From Polymyxa betae (lineage: Eukaryota; Endomyxa; Phytomyxea; Plasmodiophorida; Plasmodiophoridae), in NCBI GenBank assembly GCA_003693705.1, contig RBZT01000125.1:467966-531965 (forward strand): a DNA stretch of 64,000 nucleotides, read 5' to 3'. Positions 23,739 through 34,808 of the stretch are shown one piece after another. Position 1 is the stretch's first letter; each line of letters begins with the position of its first letter. Made by a program: the position numbers and the translations under genes. The notes below the pieces were generated by a model, which was given only the letters and a program-made list of their open reading frames with translations, did no database searches and was not told the origin of the DNA.

Positions 23739-24078
23739 TTAAGAACTGGTTTGTACAGGAATATCGGTTGCCTCAGGCATTCCAAGTCCAACATGTTTAG
23801 CAACACCTTCACATAACTTCTTGTTATCACGATTATTTCCCCAGCCATATTCTCTTAATAATCCCTGTTCAGAGGTCGTCACCTAATGACTGCAATAGGA
23901 ATGTGACGCAGACCTCGTGGGCGAATGTCTTCTCCAGCGTATCTGCAAAGTTGCTGTCAACCAGCTGTTGGCATTGCTGTACTTGTTGGAGCCAGGCTGT
24001 CGTTGCCGCCTTGATCGTAGGAGTGGCTTGCTCGGCCTGGCAGCGAAGAACCAAACGAGAAATGGTAGACAGTGTCAT
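23739..24078 (-). CDS. Small hypothetical protein, possibly mitochondrial
   Basis: The ATG at 24078 gives MTLSTISRLVLRCQAEQATP. This is an Arg-containing, acid-free N-terminus that could be a mitochondrial presequence. It is followed by a helical Gln-rich segment (WLQQVQQCQQLVDSNFADTL). A very short intron (about 32 nt; HE|GTCTGC...CATTAG) joins to VTTSEQGLLREYGWGNNRDN and ends ATDIPVQTSS, for a total of about 103 residues. I do not recognise the family. The coherent second frame downstream of the acceptor argues for a real gene, but the intron is shorter than its neighbours. Confidence 0.45.
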
Positions 24079-24148
24079 GATGCTGTTTTTGCGTTATGCT
24101 CTAAACCTCTCTAACACACAGCGTGATCATCTTATTGCAATTTGCTAT

Positions 24149-24977
24149 TTATTTATTCACCAATTCGCAAGACTTAACACAATCCAGTTGTTTGATTTTA
24201 CATTGAACTTGACTAGAGTCGATTTTGCTGGGAAATCGACAAAGGGCACGAACGCAATCGGAAGCAATTTGACGGAAACTGATCCACTGAATACTGTTAT
24301 TTAACTCTGCAGAACCGTTGATTGCCTGCTTAAGACTGACAAGATCGACACCTGGATTAAATCGGAGATCGAACAACGCACAAAAGCTGTCTGATAATTC
24401 CAGCAGCTTTTTCGTGCGTTTTTGCGAAAGCGTCAACGTCGATTCGGAAATCAATCTCAGATCCATTTCAAGCGACATAAGCTGCTTCAGGAAACCGACA
24501 TTTGGATTGACGAAATGGCGCTTTGATAATATGTCGCTAAAAATGTCGTTAAGGGTGCGGGTCGTTGACCTTAAAAGATACGCCATGCAAACGGTGGGAG
24601 ACCGAGATGCCCCTGCAACACAATGGACAAGGACGCCATGGCCCCGTTCACGAGCCTCGTCAATCAACCGATACGTTTGATCAAAGCTTTTGCTGATAGT
24701 CTCGCTGGCTGTATCTAATAAAGACAATTCTATGACATTGAACTCTCCAGGGCATTTTACAGCCAGTTTCGATTTACACTCGATGGCACAGTTAATAATT
24801 GTCTGAGAATAATTGATTAAAAATGAAACAAAAAGAATATATTTAAACGGTTACTCTGATTTTGTAATGGCGAAGAGCTTTGACTTGCTTGGCATCTTGT
24901 TGATTGCCAAGGTACAATAGAGAGGGAATCAGTTCAGTCGCTCGCCATAACGAAGGCCCAGCTCCTTCCGACGACAT
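24149..24977 (-). CDS. Dual-specificity protein phosphatase with C-terminal extension
   Basis: First exon from ATG 24977: MSSEGAGPSLWRATELIPSL, then the DUSP substrate-recognition block LLYLGNQQDAKQVKAL. An intron of about 50 nt (KIR|TIINCAIE) leads to a second exon containing the active-site loop VLVHCVAGASRSPTVCMAYL, that is H-C-x5-R-S with the nucleophilic Cys and phosphate-binding Arg near 24,640. The catalytic core ends at about FLKQLMSLEMDL. A further ~95 residues with no recognised domain follow and end KSCELVNK. Such enzymes dephosphorylate Ser/Thr and Tyr, often on MAP kinases. The general acid Asp position is not securely placed. No membrane segment or targeting signal is seen. Confidence 0.88.
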
Positions 24978-25227
24978 GTTCTCTAATCGAATGGCCGAGG
25001 TTAGCGCGAGAGCCGGCCAACAACAGGTAGCTGTACGATCGAACGACGCCAAGTACGGTAGCGTTTGGTCACACCGCGAGCAGCAGAGTGACAAACGAAT
25101 CGTTTCCCCCCATGATCAAAGTTCGGAGTTTCGATCAAACAGTCGTAAAGCGACTAAACTAGCTATTATCTGATCGATAATTGAATATGGAGTTGGTTGG
25201 AAGGCGGTATAGAGACCCCAGCACCCA

Positions 25228-25251
25228 CCCCATGACCCCATGACCCCATGA
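25228..25251 (+). repeat. Three tandem copies of an 8-bp unit (CCCCATGA)
   Basis: Perfect triple direct repeat at 25228-25235, 25236-25243 and 25244-25251, followed by a partial TGA. It lies in noncoding sequence upstream of the doubtful gene at 25407. Confidence 0.85.
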
Positions 25252-25406
25252 TGACCTGCCTGAGGGTGGAGCGGCCATCCCTCTTTGACCTATTGCGTTT
25301 ATAGCTTCAGGTTTCGTGATCTTTCCAACTACTTGGCCTGGTCTAATTCTTATTAACTGCATCGGCTTCATCCAGGGCTGATAATACTGTGAGGTACCTG
25401 TTATCG

Positions 25407-25752
25407 ATGACCCTGTCGGATATGTCAGTGAGAGATATTTGTATTTTGGACATTGTGGTTGGTCGCTTAATGCGGTTGGCCTGGAAGCTCGACTTGCCAG
25501 ACGCGCTGCACCACGAATTGGGCGTCTTGTATTGGTGCTCCGAAATGTATGCATTCTTGTACGAGGCTGTTAAACAGGACGCAGGTTGGGATCCGATACA
25601 GGGCGGGAGTTTGTAACCATTTCTTGACGGATGTCCTTACGACCTGATCCCAAACAGAGAATATATCACAATCGAAAAGAGAAATCCCCAAAATTGGAGG
25701 ATATAATGGCGTTGTGCAGACCGTTCTACTTGAACTTCGCTGGCGTTGTTGA
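25407..25752 (+). CDS. Doubtful small gene, two exons
   Basis: The ATG at 25407 opens MTLSDMSVRDICILDIVVGR, continuing through ALHHELGVLYWCSEMYAFLY EAVK. A possible GT-AG intron after KQDA joins in frame to ENISQSKREIPKIGGYNG and a stop at 25752. The sequence has the hydrophobic spacing of a folded helical protein, but I recognise no family, and an open frame of 129 codons on the opposite strand (25467-25856) competes with it. The true start may lie further upstream, around 25,250. Confidence 0.3.
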
Positions 25753-26914
25753 CGTCCCAAGAATTTGGTGATGACAAAGGGTGGCGGTGAGAGTAAGGGC
25801 TGAGGAATGTTCTCGTACCGATTCATTGTCATATGAACGGCCGATCCCTCCATCAAACACGTTCAAGGTCCGATCACGGCCGACCTCTTTGCTCAATCTA
25901 TTTGTCTCCATAAGTTTGCTGGTGGTTAACCTGAGATGCTAGAAATCGTCATGGATATATATGATCATACAAGCATTATCTTATCATGGTTCAATTAGAC
26001 ATCTAAACCGAAAGAGAGGATTCAAACCCTTAACTAATTTCAGTAATCGTGCATTCACCTTTTGCAGTAGGGTAGTCCGTAGCTTAGTTGTCAATCGTTT
26101 GATGTGAGCCCTGCTTCAGTTACCGACCGTTGATTAATACGAAAGAGAATGGCATTCATCTTCAATTACCCTTCCGGCAAATGCACGAAGTAAATCTCAG
26201 CATGTAAACTGAATTTCTTCGACCAAATGCCCAACTGAAGCATCAGACCTTCGCAGACATTTTCAAAAATGATTTGATTCTGATTAGCACATTTTAGTAC
26301 CTGCAGTTTCAGGTTGTTTGTCTCCAGCCAGAACAGCCATTATACGACTGAACATGGTGAATCAGCCATCGCGAGCCCGGATTAATGCTGTCTGCCGATT
26401 CCCTACTATTGTCGTGATGGCTGTCTAATTCTGAATCTAGGGCCATAATAAGGTAGCTAAAGTTCGGTCAGCATTCGAAGAGTTTTCGATAGTGTTGTCC
26501 GGCATTGCTCAAGAAATACAGCATCGAACATTGTCAATATAATTCTGCCAAACAAGAGTAGCTGGAAAACTACATACACAAATCGCTGATGAACAACGCA
26601 AATTTGAAGCTCTGTTATCAATCAGGAAATTCGCCTCTACTTCGGGCAACAACATTCCATACTCCTAATGTCTATTCCTCGTTTTTTTATTTCTAGCATT
26701 GAATTGCTTAATACCGCAGAGAAATTCCAGACAGAACACGTTGCTGTAGCGGAAATGATTGGTGAATAGATTGTCATTTCCAATCTATTGAATGCTGGAA
26801 GTTCAGACTCTCAATTGATTCATCTCTCCGACAGTTCGTACGGACCAACCAATGCAAATTGTAGCCTAATGCGGTCATATAATCACAACTACAATTAGGT
26901 TCGTATTCATACTA
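25753..26914. other. About 1.1 kb with no recognisable gene
   Basis: AT-rich, stop-dense in all frames, no frame over 60 codons, no tRNA fold I can support, and no repeat longer than chance. It ends at the start of the PARP-type zinc-finger gene and may include its promoter. Confidence 0.5.
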
Positions 26915-27643
26915 ATGCCAACCCAATTAGTCTATCGAGTCGAAAAAGCGAAATCCTCCAGATCCAAATGCAAGGTTGGTGAAACCAGATCCGGTTTCCG
27001 GCGGAAATATTCACCTGAACCAGGGTGCGTGTAAACAAGCAATTCCTCGAGACGCCTTGCGATTTGGATCCGTTGGCGATGCATTGCATGGGACCTATGT
27101 CTGGCGCTGCATGGATTGTTTAACAAGTCAGCAAGTTGTATCAGCTGAAAGTGTAAGCACACGTCTTGTATGAGGAACGAGACTCGAAGTATTGTCTAGG
27201 TTCATGGATCTATAGATAAAATTCCAGGTCTTGACGAACTGCCTGAAGGCGACCGTATAACGTATTCGATAACCTTGTCCATGAACGAAAAATGAAGTAA
27301 CAAGTACATTAGGGCCATCGACAGGATAAATACTTGCAAACAAACTGGCGAAGAAGCTGGAAATAGAGTGAAGGGTAAAGATAGGACCACAGAAAAAGAA
27401 AATATCAAGCCGATGGAAGGTGAAGGCATCGAAGAACGTTCTGTCCATCTAGCAAAACCGAAAGGCAAAAGTGTCGCAGGAAAGCGTAAAAAGGCGGAGG
27501 CAGAACGAGGCGATACAGGAACCGATTCGGAAGGCGGCGTTCATGCAGAGGAAGGAGGTGAAGTCAGTGGACATGAAGAAGTTGAAGGGCGTCGTGCTTC
27601 GTCTGAAGAAGTGCCTGCTAAGAAGGCTGCCGTACAGGTTTAA
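26915..27643 (+). CDS. PARP-type zinc-finger protein with Lys/Glu-rich tail
   Basis: Four exons: MPTQLVYRVEKAKSSRSKCK|GACKQAIPRDALRFGSVGD; then a Trp-containing block TYVWRCMDCLTSQQV; then VHGSIDKIPGLDELPEGDRI|TNKYIRAI; then a charged tail (EKENIKPMEGEGIEE, GKRKKAEAERG) ending AAVQV. The pattern AKSSRSKC...I..x.LRxG...W...C...G.D.L follows the PARP-type zinc finger that recognises DNA nicks and ends. The ligands look like C-x3-C and C-x2-C in place of the usual C-x2-C and H-x2-C. The Lys-rich tail suggests nuclear location and DNA contact. Free-standing single zf-PARP proteins are known in fungi and protists. There is no PARP catalytic domain. Confidence 0.7.
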
Positions 27644-27812
27644 ATTTAAAGGTTGCTGAACGTTACTGGTAATACTAAAGTTATTGGTCTACAACTAAAC
27701 GCGTGCTTTCTCGGTTGATGTAAGAACAGAAGTCGTCGCAGCTTTGACTGCTACGTGCAAACCCATCAGATACTTATTCAATTCAACAATTGAAGCTGTT
27801 ATCATCAATTGC

Positions 27813-27896
27813 GCATTTGTGGCCGAGCGGTCCAAGGCGTCCGACTCAAGTTCGGATCCTCGTCAGAGGGCGTGGGTTCAAATCCCATCGAATGCA
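27813..27896 (+). tRNA. tRNA-Leu (anticodon CAA)
   Basis: A cloverleaf can be drawn by eye. The acceptor stem is GCATTTG/CGAATGC with discriminator A. The D arm contains GGCCGAGCGGT. The 5-bp anticodon stem TCCGA/TCGGA holds the loop CTCAAGT (anticodon CAA). The long variable arm CCTCGTCAGAGGG marks a class II tRNA, and the T arm is GTGGGTTCAAATCCCAT. No intron. About 84 nt, normal for leucine tRNA. The GCCGAG box in the D arm and the T-loop GGTTCAAATCC serve as internal A and B promoter elements for RNA polymerase III. The acceptor stem has one G-U type pair. Confidence 0.95.
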
Positions 27897-28020
27897 TGTT
27901 TTTGATTTCGTTGGCTTGCAGCAATTGGTTTTGTATTCTATGGTGGCGCCTACCAGTCAGGTCTAGTCTCGCTACCTGTATGATAGCCTTGCATCTGGGG
28001 CTACCATATGACACATCCTC

Positions 28021-28209
28021 TTATTTTCGATAATGAGGGTGGTCGGGTCCCACCATGCGCCATTCTGCTGCATGAAACGTAATATCAATTATGAGGCAGT
28101 GTAATCCTCGAAGCATTCTGTTCTGTCTTGTCTCTTTCATCTCATGGTTCCGATCCTCGACGTCTTGAACGTGCTGCTGTCGCCGTGTGAACTCCTCCGA
28201 GTCACTCAT
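28021..28209 (-). CDS. Small hypothetical ORF
   Basis: The ATG at 28209 gives MSDSEEFTRRQQHVQDVEDR and continues as a charged helix (NHEMKETRQNRML) to a stop after HPHYRK, 62 residues in all. The composition is more protein-like than chance, but there is no recognised family. It lies head-to-head with the H+-ATPase gene, ~290 bases from its ATG. It could be a 5' exon of something longer or noncoding. Confidence 0.3.
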   Translation of the reverse strand: MSDSEEFTRRQQHVQDVEDRNHEMKETRQNRMLRGLHCLIIDITFHAAEWRMVGPDHPHYRK

Positions 28210-28495
28210 TGGTGCAGGCGCAGGCTTACATCCGCTGTCGGTCGTATCTCTGGAGTTTACTTCGCGTTCTCCCCTGGTTCTATGTCAGACAGGATAGATT
28301 AACACCGCCTGTATTGGGGACTTTTGCCCAGCTGTGTTCTCTGCTTGGCAGATGGTTCTGGAACGTGCTCGCATTCCTCATGCAACGATTCCCGCGTCCA
28401 CGTCCGTCATGTCACCAAGCGCTTCTAGAATTTGTGTCCTATGATAGACTATCGAGAAATCAAATGGCCATCATTGCTATATCGTTCTCGGTTCT

Positions 28496-31400
28496 ATGTC
28501 GTCACCCGAGGTGGCAATTGTAGCGCCAATGCACGATGATGAAGTTGTCCTGTATCATCTGAATCGGGGCGGCTCCCAATACGATCCTGAGAGTCGACGC
28601 AGCTCTCGCCATGAATCGTTTCGCTTGAAAGACGTTCGGAAACAGCGCGCCAAACTCGATCAAGAAGCGTCATCCGTTCTGTCTCAAGCCGAAATTGAAA
28701 ACGAATTTCATTCGGCCCGTAAAACTGAACATCGTCTATCTGTCAACGGAACCGAGAACATTCGCAACACGAAAGGGTTGACGACATCCGAGGCCGAAGA
28801 TCTTTTGAAGAAATACGGCGCGAATGAATTAACGGAGAACAAGAAGTCAAGATGGAAGCTGTTGCTTGAGCAGTTTACAGGACCGATGCCGATCGGGATT
28901 TGGATCGGTATCGTCATCGAATTCTCGCTACAAAACTTCCTCGATGCTGGCGTCTTATTGACCCTGCAGTTTCTGAACGGGTCCGTTGGATTTTTCGAGA
29001 CCAACAAAGCCGATAATGCCATTGCGGCTTTAAAGGTCAAGAACGATTAGATGGAGTTTGCCAGATTGTTAAATTGTCCATTCAGGCGAGTCTTAAACCG
29101 CACGCTCAAGTTAAACGTGATGGTGGATGGAAGGTGATCGATGCGCGAGAATTAGTGCCCGGCGATTGTATCATGCTTGCAGCCGGGACTGCAGGTCGGT
29201 TGATAAGCCGTTTGGATGCTGTCTGAACTTGCTGATAGTTCCCGCCGATTGTGTTATAAACGAGCACAGTGTGAGCATCGATCAAAGCTCGATCACGGGT
29301 GAATCGATTCCTGTTCGGAAAGTGGCCGGAGACCAGGCGTTTATGGGGTCGACTGTCTCTCGAGGGGAAGCTGAAGCTACTGTGTTCGCAACTGGTAGCC
29401 ATACTGGCCCATAAGTGAGGCCTTTCTAAACTGAGTGATCATCCTTCAGGTATGTCAACAATTTACGGAAAGACTGCGGCGTTGCTGAAGCTCAACGAAT
29501 CCGGCGGTCTGGGAAATCTCGACAAAATCATCCTGCGAATCGTTGCGAACTTATTGGTGCTGTCTGTGGCGTTATGCACAATCACATTGGTCTATCTGTT
29601 AGTTATGGGGCAGAATTTTCGTGAGGCGATCTCATTTACAGTCGTCCTGCTGATTGCTTCTATCCCTGTCGCTATCGAAGTTGTCGTGACCGCCACTTTG
29701 GCGCTGGGATCGCGCGAATTATCCTCTCACAACGCGATCGTTGCAAATTTATCTGCGATTGAGAGATTAGCCGGAATGAGCATTCTATGTTCTGATAAGA
29801 CCGGGACATTAACTCTGAATCAAATGAGAATTCAAGACGAATGCCCAGTATTTTATCCAAACTGCAATCGTGAACAGTTAATCCTTCATGCGGCGTTGGC
29901 CACCAAATGGAACGAACCAGCGAAAGATGCATTAGATACAATGGTTAGTCTCGAAAGCTCTATCCGGATATCTGTCTTAGTTTCTTTCTAGGTGTTAAAT
30001 GTCGCCAATTTAAATGAATGTGGCAAATATGTTCAATTATCGTATACTCCATTCGACCCGGATTTGAAACGAACCGAAGCGAAATTAATGGGCCCTGATG
30101 GACAAACATTCACTACGGTAAAGGGAGCGCCACATGTTCTACTCGCTTTATGTTCTGATCGTGAACGTGTTGGCGATGCTGTTGAAGTCGCAGTTCGAGA
30201 TCTAGCAGGTCGTGGTGTGAGATCATTGGCTGTAGCACGAACCAAGTCAGATGGGAAATTGTATATGATGGGGCTCTTATCGTTCTTGGATCCACCACGA
30301 CCTGATGCTAAACGGACGATCCAAATTGCGAGCTCGTAAGATACTTTTGTGGGTTACAGTGTATTGAAACTGTATGTTTTAGATATGGAGTCGGTGTGAA
30401 GATGATCACAGGAGACCATCAGCTTGTTGCTCGGGAGACTGCCAAGGCGTTAGCAATGGGAAACAATCAGATTATATCATGTGCTTCCAATGTGCTGCCT
30501 GTCATCGATTTACATGCCTGTAATGGGAAACTACCTGAAAACTTAGGACGGCAGTATGGCGATTTGATTCTGGTTTGTATCGTACAGGAGTATTGTCAGC
30601 TTAATTTGAAGCTGCTACACAGAGAGCGGATGGGTTTTCTCAAGCTTTACCTGAACATAAATTCCTGATTATCGAAGCGTTGAAGCAACGTGGGCTTATT
30701 GTCGGTATGACAGGCGATGGTGTCAATGACGCTCCAGCGCTGAAAGCTTCCCATGTCGGAGTGGTAAGTGAAAATGTGTTTTGCTCAAGATGACCTCAGT
30801 GCAATCGTAGGCGGTTCAAGGAGCAACCGATGCAGCTCGAGCTGCAGCTGATATCGTATTAACATCTCCGGGATTAAATGCTATTGTTGAGGCAATAGTC
30901 ATTTCCAGACAAATATTCCAACGGATGAACGCTTTCTTGGTATCACAGATTTTGTAACCACAACATTTTCCTGAACCTTGACCAGATTTATCGTGTTGCT
31001 GCTACCATTCAACTGCTTTTCTTCTTCTTCATTTCGGTGCTTGCAATTAAACCAGCATCTTACAATCCTGAATTTCCACAATTCTGGACTATGCCAGTAG
31101 TCGCTTTGATTACCATCACTGTTCTGAACGACGGTACCATCGTCAGTATTGCCTATGATCATGCGAAACCTGCTAAATCACCACGACATTGGAACATAAA
31201 GCAGCTGTGGTCGCTATCTGGTATACTAGGAGCCGTGGCGTGCTTATCCTCAATTATCATATTGATAACAGCTCTTGATTCGGGGTCACCCAACTCCGTA
31301 TTTCGAACGGTTGGGTTGCCTTCGCTATCATTTGGGCAAGTCATTTCTGTATTATACTGTAAGAATATCGTTGAATTTTAACTCTTAGCTTACTTTGTGA

Positions 31401-31787
31401 TAGTGAAGGTATCTCTTAGCGATTTCTTGACGTTATTCTCGGCTCGTACCGGCAAGCAACCGTTTTTCTCTTTCCACCCGAGTCTGCCTCTAATCGGAGC
31501 TGCGCTTTTTGCATTACTTTCTTCGACGATTATAGCTTTAACGTGGCCATTCAATGAGGGAGCTGATAATGGACAACCTCTGCAGTTTGATATCTGTATG
31601 TTTGTGTGGCTTTATTGCCTGGTATGGTTCTTTATCCAAGACGGTGCGTCTCTGACGATTGCTTTCTAAAGTTCGATTATTGATCAACCTTTGATTAGGC
31701 GTGAAAGTGCTGATGTGCAAACTGTTGGATTGGTACCAGAACAGGGAGATAGCTATGAGGATTTCTGGGGAAATCAGTCAAGCATAG
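28496..31787 (+). CDS. Plasma-membrane H+-ATPase (P-type, subfamily P3A)
   Basis: About nine exons. After a ~95-residue hydrophilic N-terminus come [20 protein letters not shown] and membrane segments. Next are the actuator loop motif [49 protein letters not shown] (M4), the phosphorylation site [13 protein letters not shown], the nucleotide-binding block [56 protein letters not shown], and C-terminal helices. Splicing of the last intron gives [21 protein letters not shown] and a stop at 31787. The pump exports protons using ATP and energises secondary transport. The C-terminus after the last helix is only about 27 residues, so the long autoinhibitory R domain of plant pumps is missing. P3A pumps are typical of plants, fungi and many protists. 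Confidence 0.93.
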
Positions 31788-32017
31788 CAACCGTTTCAGT
31801 ATCGATATCCCTATTAAATGTTGAGAATCGATTATGACCTCGTTGGATATATTCCGTTCGATTGGATTTTAAGTAGATCCCGATTTCTGTATACCTGCTT
31901 TCTCCAGTTAGAACTCGGAAGCCAAATTGATCAGAAGGCGCAAAAATGCAATGATGACGACAGAAACGTCTTTTCAGTGTTTTAGTGAGACTCAAGGCGA
32001 GAGTTCGTAATATATTT

Positions 32018-32760
32018 CTACTCCAATTTATTACGACAATATAACGCCGACCCATGACAGTTCATCACAGCTTCGTATTCAAGCTTCACGACATCATCTA
32101 TATGGGAACAATCTCGAATGTATAAAGCGCGTCCAATAGCTGACGTCTGAATCCAAAAGTACATTGAGGGTCGCACAAACTTTCTGACAATGACGTGCCA
32201 TATAATAGCAAACAGAGCACCAATAAGACCACCGATAATAACTTGCTCTAAAGTATGGACTTTCATATGAATCCTGTATAGCCTATTGAGGAATCGTGAT
32301 TAATTCCAGAATCGCCTTACCTTGAAAACGCGACAACAGTAGACGTTGTAAACAAAGACATCGATCCCAATACCTTGGTTGCATTTGAAAACCGCATGGT
32401 TAGCATGATGCATGTCATGTATGTTGCGAAAAAGAACATGAATTGAGCATGGTCAGATGGCATTCCATGGCCAGTTCTCAGTGATTCTATGATATTAAAT
32501 GTTTGATAAGCACTCTGTAGAGGAGCCTCACCTAATGGTCTTGGTTGTTTGATCACCCGTTTCAGCGTTATATTGAGCGCTTCGCAAATGAAAGCACCGG
32601 TTGCCAAAAGCCCGGTTTGCAGATCCCTTCTGGAGACAACCAGAGTGAGTACAATGATGACAATGGCGATGGGCAATAACGAGGAGTAAGCCAGTAGCTG
32701 ACTGAGATTGTCGCCCTGTATATACCATACATAGGTGAGGTTCACGACAGTTATGGGCAT
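32018..32760 (-). CDS. DOLPP1: Dolichyldiphosphatase (PAP2 family)
   Basis: Start MPITVVNLTYVWYIQGDNLS (ATG 32760), matching the family's N-terminal T/V-x-Y-x-x-G-D block. PAP2 phosphatase motifs: KRVIKQPRP, GHGMPSDHAQFMFF, and after a ~40-nt intron (VAFSR|LYRIHMKVHTLEQV) the third motif with catalytic His. Four or five hydrophobic segments place it in the ER membrane. It converts dolichyl diphosphate, released after N-glycan transfer, back to dolichyl phosphate. It thus supports the same N-glycosylation system monitored by UGGT at 7.7-13.6 kb. Length is ~235 residues as in animals. A telomere-like TTTTAGGG pair lies ~55 bases upstream of the ATG. Confidence 0.9.
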
Positions 32761-32815
32761 GGCGAATGTTAGATGAGGATCAAGGCTCAACAGAACAAGC
32801 ACGCAGCCCTGAATG

Positions 32816-32838
32816 AAACCCTAAAACCCTAAAAAGGG
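32816..32838 (+). repeat. Telomere-like CCCTAAAA doublet (telo-box)
   Basis: Two adjacent copies, AAACCCTAAAACCCTAAAA, upstream of DOLPP1 and just past the end of the acyltransferase gene. On the DOLPP1 coding strand it reads TTTTAGGG twice. Such boxes act as promoter elements in plants. Here it may be regulatory, or a trace of an interstitial telomeric repeat. Confidence 0.6.
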
Positions 32839-32923
32839 AAACACCCACTATCGAAAACGCCACTTTATTGAATCTAAGCAGACAGCATCTGATAGGTTAA
32901 GATTATGATTCAGTAAGAAAGAA

Positions 32924-34417
32924 TCAGCCTCGGAACCGTATTCCCGACTGGAGTGCAGCCTTCTTGGCAGATGTAGGTTCCAAATGGAGATCAACTTTGC
33001 TTAGGACACTGTCAGCAAACAGTTTCTGCCGCTTCTGCAGAAATCGTCCAGATGGAAGTAAATATTTCATATATCCATCCCAATCGACGTTGATTAGACC
33101 CGCCTGATCGCTGATCATCTTCTTAGTTCGCGCAGCGAATTCAATCGCTGATTCGTCTGCGTGACGACTGACAGGTTGCAAAAACCAGACGTCAGCAACA
33201 ACAGCCCAACCCGTCATTAGATCGAATAAATGTAAGTGAAAGGGACGCGCCCGGGAATTCCAGAAGGCATCAACGTATTGCTTATTATACTTGATCGCGA
33301 TAGGGCAAATTTCGGCATCCATTTCGAAGATCTGAGAGATCATCAACGGAATGAACCGAGTTACGACAACAGTATTACCCCTTTTTTGAACTGTACACAA
33401 TATTCGTTATTAACGCAGGTGCCTTCCGGAAAGATCAATAAACGATTTCCCTCTGGATGCTTAATGTGGTCCTGTATACTGAGCGAAATCGTATCAAAAC
33501 AATGTGGCAACCACCGATTTGAAAACCGAACCGTGTTGCGGTAATAGACCGATCTTTCATCTCAGAGCGTCGAAACCAGATCGGCTTCAGACAAGCCAGA
33601 ACTTTGTCCTGGAAAAAAGCGACCCATCCTTCATGATGTTGGCCCACAATGCTAAATGGAGCTTTCTGTAGCAGCACAATCACGTCGATCATACTGGTAT
33701 GGTTTGCAGCATAAATTTGATTAGATTTCCTTTCAGGAAGCTTTCCATGGAATTTGATTAATCCCGTCCAAGAAAATACAACGGCGTTCGCTAAGAACAT
33801 GATACATTTACACTAAGAACGAATTAAAAGCAATAGAGCCCTCTTAGCATGACTTTACATTCCAGTCATTCCTTCTATCGGCCTTGCAAACCAGTGACCC
33901 TAGCAAGAACCCAAGCGCGGTGAATAGGAGACCAAGAATGAGAATAAGCACACTAAGATTCATAAGAATGTCGCGATGTGAGCTGATATGTTAAACGAAC
34001 CGCAGAGGGAATATGACCCCAAATCGGATCCCGACACCAATGCACCAGAAGAAATATAAAGTTGGCGTCCAGTTCCACGGTCGGACAGGATTCTCTTGAA
34101 AACATCGATGGAATCCGTCCTGCATCAAACATTAGCAACAGTGACCAGCAGGTCCTGCGATCAACGAATCTTACGTCAACGACCATCGAGACGCCTTCGG
34201 TTAAGAATGGGAGCAGATCTGCCAAGATAAACCTACGATCTGATATCACAAACGATCTGCATTAGCGACGACGATATCGAAGGAACCCTTTCTCAATGCC
34301 TTGACCATATGCCTCAAGCAAGACCGTCTCCATCTCCATTTGCATCTTCATCTGATCACTATTCGATGGACCGTCCAGCGACAGGCTAGACAAATCGAAG
34401 GAGCTATCCGAGCACAT
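32924..34417 (-). CDS. Glycerol-3-phosphate acyltransferase, GPAT3/4 type
   Basis: About seven exons. ATG at 34417 (MCSDSSFDLSSLSLDGPSNS). Then LLPFLTEGVSMVVDD, aligning with the GPAT3/4 block that precedes the first membrane helices. Then YFFWCIGVGIRFGVIFPLR, a second hydrophobic segment, and the acyltransferase motifs: I, NHTSMID (H-x4-D catalytic) in IYAANHTSMIDVIVL; II, VGQHHEGWVAFFQDK and KPIWFRRSEMKDR; III, LLIFPEGTCVNNEYCVQFKK; IV, EICPIAIKYN. The end TGWAVVADVWFLQPVSR...GLINVDWDGYMKYL matches the family C-terminus. The enzyme acylates glycerol-3-phosphate at the ER as the first step of glycerolipid and triacylglycerol synthesis. Acceptors of some introns were chosen by frame. Confidence 0.9.
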
Positions 34418-34808
34418 GCTTTCAGAACGCAGCTGTGAGCGTTTCTGCTGGCCACATTCACCTTTGATTTCGCTCGATGAACGACACCATCATCTGGTTC
34501 TGCGATACCGACACTCGACGTGCCTGTTTTTGAATCAAAGCATCGTGGTTGGGAGTGTCTGTCGGTTGTGCCAAATCTGGAGGCATGACAATGTGACTAG
34601 GACAAGGCTGAATAGACAAATGATGATTTTATATAAATAATAGCGGGCTCTCTATGGGAAGGAGGGCTGCTGAGACTTCGCTACTCTCCGTCCGTGATGA
34701 TACAACGCCATCCACTACTCTATTCATTCCTATAACATCTATTCGATCAGTTCGATATGGCAATACAATATAGGAGATAGCCGAGTAGCCATAAACCTGT
34801 GAGTGATT
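34418..34808. other. Short intergenic region, nothing recognised
   Basis: About 390 bases between two minus-strand genes. It carries the 3' end of the unknown gene at 34809 and the promoter of the acyltransferase. No frame, repeat or RNA fold is supportable. Confidence 0.5.

Noticed and set aside
25990-26070. tRNA-like stretch with GGATTCAAACCC resembling an inverted T arm
   Set aside because: No acceptor stem, D arm or anticodon stem can be paired around it on either strand.
27128-27468. Phe/Ser-rich minus-strand frames of 88-106 codons
   Set aside because: They are the antisense of the Lys/Glu-rich exon of the PARP-type finger gene, whose four exons join in frame.
27805-28014. 69-codon minus-strand frame containing MGFEPTPSDEDPNLSRTPW
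   Set aside because: This is the well-known translation shadow of a tRNA gene read on the opposite strand; the cloverleaf on the plus strand explains it.
31774-32055. 93-codon minus-strand frame beginning MGRRYIVVINWSR
   Set aside because: It overlaps the 3' end of DOLPP1 in another frame and fills the convergent 3' UTR space; no conserved features and Arg-rich composition typical of chance.
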